Assembly (NCBI RefSeq): GCF_018446385.1
Contig: NC_055996.1
Coordinates: 15,859,317-15,923,316, forward strand
Source: Zingiber officinale
Lineage: Eukaryota; Streptophyta; Magnoliopsida; Zingiberales; Zingiberaceae
DNA length: 64,000 nt
Direction: 5' to 3'
Below, piece by piece: positions 56,342 to 64,000 of this stretch. Both the position numbers and the translations under genes were made by a program. The notes under the pieces were generated by a model, which ran no database searches, was not told the origin of the DNA, and saw only the letters and a list, made by a program, of their open reading frames with translations. Within the stretch, counting starts at the first letter, position 1; each line of letters begins with the position of its first letter.

Positions 56342-58171
56342 TGTTGAGACTTTCGGGCCACAAAAACTACTTTTTTCGTTGCGGAAACCCCGAAGTCTTG
56401 CCACCGGATCCGTGCGAAGATTAAAATAAATTCATGTACATGTTTGTTATCCTAGATCTACCTTAGATCTACATGATAAGGGATATACCTTTGAAGCGAA
56501 GCCCTTCGCAAATCCCGCTCGTCCAAGGTTCTTCGGATCTCAAGTGTGTTCAAGTGTACACACCTCTAGAAGTATCCACACGGGACAAGAGATGGAAGAA
56601 AAACACCTAGAGTGTGCTAGCACTCTTGGATGTTTCGGCCAAGGAGGATGAGAGGGAGAGAAGAGAAGCGAGGAGGAAGAAGAAGGAATGAATGAGCACA
56701 CAATGCTCTTGATTCCTCAATAAAAGTGGCCGACCACTTATTGGAAGGTTATAAACCTCCATGGAATATCAAGAGTCAAGGCTCTTGATCTCTCTCATTA
56801 GGTGGCACACCTTGATGATGTGGAACACCATGATTGGCCGGCCCATGCCAAGTGGTTTTGGTCAAGTCAAACTTGACCAATGAAGTGACATTTGGTCAAG
56901 TCAAACTTGACCCTTCACCTTCCCTCTCAAGTCAAGTCAAACTTGACTCATTTATCTCCCATGGTTGATCAAATCCAACCATAGATTCAAGTCAATTTGA
57001 TTTAATGAATCTCTATTCATTAAATTAAATTGATTCAATGAGTCATAATCTAAATTAGACTCATTGGACACATGAATCAAATTGAGTCCAACTCAATTAG
57101 TTTAATTTGGATTATTCTTACTCTAATTTGGTTCATCATATGAACCTAATCCTCTTGGTTCATCATATGAACTCATTCTCCATCTAATTGTCCTTTGTGT
57201 GTGACCCTATAGGTTCTTGTAACGTTGAAAATGCTCCTAAACCCATTTAGAAGCATAAGTAATGAGCGGTATCTAGCAACACATCATTACTACCCAAGTT
57301 ACAAGAATGTTAAGATCCAACATCACCTTGTGACTACTAATTATGACTCTTCACAATATATGACAATATCCTTCTATCATTGACATCTAGATTGATCAAT
57401 GTGAGGCATAGACCGTGTCATCCTCTAATCAATCTATATCTTGAACTCCAAGTAGACTCACTCTAAACAAATAAGCTCAATATCTCATATTGACTCATTT
57501 GGGCATCGTTATGCACTTAGTGGTCTCACTCTATCAAGAATGACGATGTCACTCCCGTTATATAGGAGGGATATATCCCATCTACATCACTCACATCCCT
57601 CCGCATAATTTGTTACATACCCAGTAATCGCCTTTATAGTCCACCTAGTTACGGGTGACGTTTGACGAAGTCAAAGTATGCAACTCCTTATGTAGGGAAC
57701 CATGGTGACTTCAGGTCTAAGGACTAATAGTCATACTAATAGCCACATGAGAAAGTATATGACACTCATATAACGATCCATGATACTTTCTCATGGCGGG
57801 TCATTCAGTATATATTCTCCAATGCATACACATGTGTCAACTTAATATCTCTATATCCATGACTTGTGAGATCAAGTCATCGAGTTGACATACATGCTAA
57901 TCTCATCGCATTAACATTTTCCCTGAATGTTAATACTTGACTAGGAATGATTAAGAGTAGTGTTCTCTATATCATCTCACTATCGATTAAACCAATCGAT
58001 TGATATAGATAAGAACCTTCTACTCAAGGACGCTATTATACTTAGTTATTTGGCACCAATACAAGTAAGTATAATAACCATAAAGAAATGTCTTTATTTA
58101 TATACAAGAATATGATACAACGAGTCCATATAACAATCATCATATGATTGGCTCTAGAGCTCTAACTAATA
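56342..58171 (-). repeat. 3' LTR of Copia X
   Basis: 1830 bp on minus, from TATTAGTTAGAGC (TG changed to TA) to AAAGTCTCAACA. Its outer end matches the 5' LTR start seen at 63709-64000 almost base for base. Confidence 0.9.
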
Positions 58172-58185
58172 ATCTCCCACTAGCA

Positions 58186-61100
58186 CTAGTGCCAATCAGT
58201 GTAGGCTCTAAGGCCCAATGAACTAGTGTGACCATCATGCTTTCTCTGTGCCAAAGCCTTGGTCAAGGGATCAACAACGTTAGCCTCTATGGGTACTCTG
58301 CAAATCTTCACATCTCCTCTATCGATCATCTCTCGAATGAGATGGAAGCGTCGTAGTATGTGTTTGGTCCGCTAGTGTGAGCGAGGTTTCTTAGCCTGCG
58401 CAATTGCTCCATTGTTGTCACAATAGAGCTCAATAGGATCTGCAATGCTAGGAACCACCCCAAGCTCAATAATGAACTTGTGGATCCAAACTGCCTCCTT
58501 TGCTGCTTCTGATGTAGCAATATACTCGACCTCTGTTGTAGAATCAGCAACTGTGCCCTGCTTTGAACTCTTCCTGCTCACAGCACCACCATTCAAGTAA
58601 AACATGAACCTAGACTGCGATCTATAATCATCCTGGTCAGTTTGGAAGCTCGCATCACTGTAACCCTTTACAGCTAGCTTATCATCGCCTCCATATATCA
58701 AGAAATATTCTTTAGTCCTTCTTAAGTACTTAAGAATATTCTTGACCGCTATCCAGTGACCTTCACCTGGATCTGACTGGTATTTGCTCGTCATGCTCAA
58801 AGCATACGAAACATCAGAACGAGTACATAGTATGGCGTATATGATAGATCCTATGGCTGAAGCATAAGGGATCTTATCCATATGGTCTCTCTCCTCTCTA
58901 GAAGAGGGACTTTGAGTCTTCGAAAGACTCATACCATGTGACATCGGCAGAAATCCTTTCTTGGAATTCTGCATGGCAAACCGTAGTAATACCTTGTCAA
59001 TATATGTACTCTCACTTAGGCCAAGAAATCTCTTAGATCTATCTCTATAGATCTTTATGCCTAGAATGCAGGCTGCTTCACCTAAGTCCTTCATTGAGAA
59101 ACAATTCCCCAGCCAAGTCTTTACAGACTGTAACAAAGGGATGACGTTCCCAATGAGTAGTATGTCATCCACATACAATACAAAGAAGACAACTGTGTTC
59201 TCAACAACCTTCTTGTAGACACGGGGTTCATCTTCATTCTTGATGAAACCAAACTGTTTGATCGCATCATTGAATCGAAGATTCCAGCTCCGAGAAGCTT
59301 GCTTTAGTCTATAAATGGACTTATGCAGCTTGCATACTCTGTCAGTATGCTGTGGATCTACAAAACCCTCAGGTTGTGTCATGTACACATCCTCGAGCAA
59401 GTTTCCATTCAGAAACGCGGTTTTGACATCCACCTGCCAGATCTCATAATCGTGGTATGCTGTAATAGCAAGCATGATCCGAATGGACTTAAACATCGCT
59501 ACTAGAGAAAAGATTTCATCATATTCAATACCATGAATTTTCTTGAAACCTTTAGCTACTAGACGACCCTTATATATAAGTCTATCCATGTCAGTCTTTC
59601 TCTTAAAGACCCACTTACACCCAATGGGTTTGACGCCTTCAGGTGGATCAACCAAAGTCCAAACTTGGTTGGTGTACATGGATTCCATCTCGGATCTCAT
59701 GGCCTCTAGCCATTTCTCAGAATCTGGTCTCATCACAGCTTTCTGATAGGAGGTAGGCTCATTCTCAACGAGCATAACGTCATCATGGTCAGACAAGAGA
59801 AATGGGTATCTCTCAGGCTGACGACGTACCCTATCAGACCTGCGAAGAGGTATGTCTACTTGAACTGGTTGTTGTTCCTCAACTCCTTGTGGAACAATCT
59901 CATCATCCACAACACTTTGTGGTTCCAGTTCAACTTCCATCAAGGCTTCAGTGCTATGGTCCATATCCTGAACTTTTTCAAGATTGAACGTACTCCCACT
60001 AGTTTTTCTAGAAACAAAATCTCTTTCTAGAAAAACTCCAGTCTTAGCCACAACTACTTTGTGTTGACTAGGAATGTAAAGTAATATCCCTTCGTTTCCT
60101 TGGGATATCCTATAAAATAGCACTTATCGGATTTGGGTCCTAGTTTGTTTGAGACTTGACGTCGAACGTAAGCCTCACAATCCCAAATCCTCATGAAAGA
60201 CACCTGGGCATCTCTTCCAGTCCATATCCTATATGGTATCTTTATCACAGCCTTGGATGGAACACGGTTGAGTATGAAGGCTGCTGTGTCCAGAGCATAA
60301 CCCCAAAGAGATATAGGAAGATCTGTGTGACTCATCATAGACCGTACCATATCTAATAGGGTACAATTCCTCCTTTCGGATACACCATTCCACTGTGGTG
60401 TTCTAGGAGGAGTGAGTTGGGATAGAATCTCACACCCAGTTAGATAGTCACGAAACTCATGGCTAAGGTTTTCACCACCTCGATCTGATTGAAATATCTT
60501 AATACTCTTGCCAAGCTAGTTTTGCACTTCATTCTTGAATTCTTTGAACTTTTTAAAGGATTCTGACTTATGTGTCATCAGATACACATAACCATATCTA
60601 CTGAAGTCATCAATAAATGTAATGAAGTACTTATAACCACCTCTGGCAGCGACATTGAAAGGGCCACATACATCACTATGTATAAGTCCTAATAAGTCAG
60701 TCGCTCTTTCGCTATGTCCACTAAAGGAAGTCTTGGTCATCTTGCCCAGTAGGCATGACTCGCATGCCTCATATGATTCGAAATCAAATGAGTCCAGCAA
60801 ACCATCTTTATGGAGCTGGGATAAGCGTTTGTCATTTATATGACCTAAGCGACAGTGCCAGAGATAGGTTTGGTTCATTTCATTTGATTTGAACCTTTTG
60901 GTATTTATGTTATAGATGAGGTTCTCTAAGTCTAGAATATAGAGTCGTTCATCAGAGGTGCACTACAATAAAACATATCATTTAAATAAACTGAACAACA
61001 TTTGTTCTTTATTATAAACAAAAAACCTTTCTTGTCCAAACAAGAAACTGAAATTATGTTCTTAGTAAGAGCAGGCACATAACAACATTCATCTAGTTCT

Positions 61101-62143
61101 AGTACAAGCCCAGAGGGCAGAGATAGATAGTAAGTCCCTACAGCAACAGTAGCAACCCGTGCTCCATTACCTACTCGTAGGTCCACCTCGTCCTTCGTCA
61201 ATGCCCTGCTATTTCTCAATGCCTGCACATTAGTACAAATGTGAGAAGCACATCCGGTATCTAATACCCATGATGAAGAAATAGATAGATTGACTTCGAT
61301 AACATATATACCTGAAGTAGAAGTCTCACTTCTCTTCTTCTTAAGATCTTCCAGGTAAACTTTGTAGTTCCTCTTCCAGTGCCCGGTCTAACCGCAGTGG
61401 AAGCAGGTAGCATCCTTGGCAACCCCTCCTTTGGGTTTCAGTGCCTTGTCTTTACTCTTGGCTTGAGACTTTCCCTTACCTTTAGGCATGCCCTTGCCTT
61501 TGTGCCTTTGCACCATCAAAATGGAGTTGGGCTTAACCTTCTTAAGGTTGAGCTCAGCAGTTCTCAACATACTCAGAATCTCAGGCAGTGACTTGTCAAT
61601 TTCGTTCATGTTGTAATTCATGACAAATTGACTATAGCTTTCTGGCAAGGATTGCAAGATCATGTCAGTGGCCAGCTCTTGGCCAAGTGAGAATCCTAAC
61701 CTCTGTAGGTTCTCTATGTACCCAATCATCTTGAGTACATATGGGCCTACGGGAGTCCCGTCTTGCATCTTGCACTGAAATAGTGCCTTAGAGATCTCGA
61801 ATCTCTCGTGCCTTGCTTGTCCTTGATATAGTTGACGAAGATGTTCAACCATATCATAAACACCCATTAACTCGTGTTTCTTATGAAGCTCAGAGTTCAT
61901 GGTTGGGAGCATGAGACATGACACATCTAATGCGTCATCTTGATGCTTCTTATAAGCATCTCTGTCAGCTCACGTGGCAGTGGCAGGAGGTGCCTCGGGA
62001 ATGGGCTGCTCTAGGACGTACAATTTTCTTTCTTGAGTGAGAACTATTCTCAGATTCCTGTACTAGTCCAGGAAATTAGCTCCATTGAGCTTGTCCTTAT
62101 CAAGGACAGAACGTAGAGAGAAGGTGTTTGTGTTTGTCGACAT
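58186..62143 (-). pseudogene. Copia X gag-pol polyprotein, several stops and two frameshifts
   Basis: The start MSTNTNTFSLRSVL at 62143 is a typical gag beginning. Capsid (61924-61480) is followed by a zinc knuckle CFHCG-TGHWKRNY near 61390, carrying a stop after CG and Tyr for the last Cys. Protease has VLDTGCASHI near 61270 with Asp kept. Integrase: RLGHIN (60850), HSDVCGPF (60735), QSDRGGE (about 60485), NGVSERRN (about 60390). RT: VDVKTAFLNG and LYVDDILL near 59180, an intact YVDD. RNase H: GYSDASF and LYCDNNGA. The end is YTDWH at 58189. Stops lie in gag (two), at the knuckle, near 60518 and near 58371; frame changes near 60945 and 60085. Inactive, but less decayed than Copia A and B. 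Confidence 0.88.
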
Positions 62144-63695
62144 GACAATCTATAACAAAAAAATGCAGAAAATAAAAAACATATTCCACTAATCATTTAA
62201 TTAGGCCTTTAATTAAACGATGCTCCCACGAGCTTTTGTAGAATCGAGTCATGGATGTGGTCAAACTACACTCACTAGATTCTAACCAACTAGCTATAAT
62301 TCCTGCGGGACAAGATTCACATCATACTACGCCTTGAGTTAGCTTTGGCTAAATCGCCCAAGACTTAGTATGATCGGTAGGTAACTAATTACCAATTACA
62401 TCTCTATGCAATTCTTGTTTATAGGATCAAGATCCGCATATATATTAAAACTTGAGTTAGCTTTGGCTAAATTGCCCAAGAGTTAATATAAATGTGATTT
62501 TGACCTATCTTCCAACCATTGGAAAAATGCCTATAGTTAAACCCGATCCAATTGAGTTAACTAGTTTTACTTAATCTAATTGAGTTTGTACTCATCCAAG
62601 CTTTGATAGGCGGGACCAAGATTGTCCCTCCGCACCCTACCAAGATAATATGCGTTGTTATGCTTTGGCAGATTCAACAACAACATGTGATCAAGGTAGT
62701 GATGGGTATCAAAACGTGGTAGGCATTTCGGGTTGACACGATTAAGATCTAATCTAATCGTTAATGTGTATCATATACGTGATTAAAATCTAATCCAATC
62801 ATTAAGATGTATCATATACGCGATTAAGATCTAATCTAATCGTTAAGGCACTAATTAATTACTCTACTCTAGCATGCATCACATACACACAAGCAATTAA
62901 TTAAAATTTTTGATTAGGTCATGACCCTACTATGATCTTCTCAAGCCAATGAGAAGATCGGACGGTCAACCTAGGGTCAACAGCTTCTTCAAGCTCCTCC
63001 CTTTGACCGTCATGTGTCGCTCGCACCCTCCTCGTAACTCCGTCTCGAGTGGACCTTCCACCGCTTCATTTTCATACATTACAAATTTGAAACTCGAGTT
63101 ACATTCGAGTCTAAAATCTATTTACAACAACAATTAAATTAGAAAGGCACAACGCGCAGGTCGCATATCAAATACAACACGCACAATCACACAAAACTGA
63201 CAAACAGACCATATTATAAATTACAACACATATTTCCAATCAAATTGGGTTCTTTGGGCCATGACCATCACAAAATTATACATAATTCTAAATTATGTAA
63301 TTTCCATAAATTTTAATAATTTTATTACTATTTTTACAATTTTATGAGTCGCAACTTCCCAGTGGTCCCGTTTAGCGATTTTCGGGCGTGATCGCTAGAC
63401 AATGCCCCTTGTGGGGTTAGGGGCAGCACCCCTTCTCGCGAAATGAGTCACACGAGTGTCCATTTACGATCTTACAGCGCCTTGAGCTGCTATCCCAAAA
63501 CAATTTGGGTGAGACCTTGCCGATTCGGAAGGTTTTTCTCGGTAGTCGAAGCCTACAAGTGTCTAAACACTTGTTGCTTCGCCTCTACGAGAAAATACTC
63601 ATAAAATACATAAAAAATAGCAAATTTATAGAAACTTACAGATCTGATATTTTTCATAAAAATACAAAATGAAACAAGTACATGCTTCGAGCTTG
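62144..63695 (-). other. Leader of Copia X
   Basis: A 1.55-kb untranslated leader. It holds three hairpins (62321-62680) and a 48-bp tandem repeat of about 2.8 units (62728-62846, words GATTAAGATCTAATCTAATCG and TATCATATACG). Near 63410 is a short GC-rich patch. Confidence 0.75.
62321..62680 (-). repeat. Hairpin set in the Copia X leader
   Basis: In element sense, hairpins at 62374-62321 and 62489-62442 share an apical TTAGC-CAAA-GCTAA and an inner CTTGGG/CTCAAG stem, while the outer stems differ in sequence and still pair (9 bp and 7 bp). A third, simpler hairpin at 62680-62652 has apical TGC-CAAA-GCA and an outer GTTG/CAAC. Confidence 0.7.
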
Positions 63696-63707
63696 GCTCT
63701 GATACCA
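63696..63707 (-). other. Primer-binding site of Copia X
   Basis: TGGTATCAGAGC on minus, an exact complement to initiator-Met tRNA, directly inside the 5' LTR. Confidence 0.92.
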
Positions 63708-63708
63708 C

Positions 63709-64000
63709 TGTTGGGACTTTCGGGCCGCAAAAACCGCTTTTTGCGTTGCGGAAACCCCGAAGTCTTGCCACCGGATCCGTGCGAAGATTAAAATAAATTC
63801 ATGTACATGTTTGTTATCCTAGATCTACCTTAGATCTACATGATAAGGGATATACCTTTGAAGCGAAGCCCTTCGCAAATCCCGCTCGTCCAAGGTTCTT
63901 CATATCTCAAGTGTGTTCAAGTGTACACACCTCTAGAAGTATCGACACAGGACAAGAGATGGAAGAAAAACACCTAGAGTGTGCTAGCACTCTTGGATGT
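63709..64000 (-). repeat. 5' LTR of Copia X, partial
   Basis: The 3' terminal 292 bp of the 5' LTR, ending AAAGTCCCAACA on minus. Close match to 56342-56630. Confidence 0.9.

Larger units (their letters stand above)
56342..64000 (-). mobile_element. Copia X: Ty1/copia element on minus, 5' LTR runs off the window
   Basis: Read on minus: partial 5' LTR (64000-63709), primer-binding site (63707-63696), leader (63695-62144), gag-pol (62143-58186), purine tract GTGGGAGA (58180-58173) and 3' LTR (58171-56342). The right-hand target duplication is outside the window. Domain order is gag, protease, integrase, RT, RNase H. Confidence 0.92.

Overview
The window looks like a repeat-rich stretch of a flowering-plant nuclear genome. 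Four host genes sit in about 64 kb and most of the rest is nested LTR retrotransposons. The GC-rich, intron-poor coding sequences (the AP2 gene and a small basic protein) suggest a commelinid monocot, perhaps Zingiberales; this is inference and the species is not shown by the sequence.

Host genes: (1) a CBF/DREB1-type AP2 transcription factor on + (3004-3675); (2) a six-exon cytochrome P450 of the CYP704 family on - (4013-23424), apparently intact at 526 codons, whose fourth intron holds a 17.4-kb retrotransposon; (3) a small arginine-rich protein on + (24016-24348), divergent from the P450; (4) an R2R3-MYB gene on - (25032-25973). Bases 1 to about 1683 are the end of a hAT DNA transposon whose transposase frame is broken.

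Intron nest (4587-22004, target duplication CAAAA): Copia element A carries two complete insertions, a non-autonomous element without protein genes (8356-11114, duplication GATAA) and a gag-only element (13217-18560, duplication AGGTA). In addition, each of its own LTRs holds a solo LTR of another family, at the same base but in opposite orientations. The leader of Copia A contains five consecutive hairpins with one conserved 14-nt loop and different, compensating stems. This is the most unusual structure in the window. A comparable set of three hairpins lies in the leader of Copia X at the right end.

Right-hand nest (28916-52637, duplication TCTTT/TCTTC): Copia B contains a truncated SIRE-like Copia on - (about 29.4-45.92 kb). 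That element holds a hAT-type MITE (31345-38286), which in turn holds a young gag-only element (31474-37958), plus two solo LTRs (38537-40369 and 41579-43410). Copia B's RNase H region is also split by a solo LTR (49806-51534) of the family that reappears as Copia X on - (56342 to beyond the window end). All retroelement protein genes seen carry stops, frameshifts or gaps.

Between the MYB gene and Copia B lies a three-unit tandem array of a tRNA-like SINE (27395-28045). Two stretches (52638-54540 and 54541-56341) are decayed repeat DNA that could only be partly assigned.
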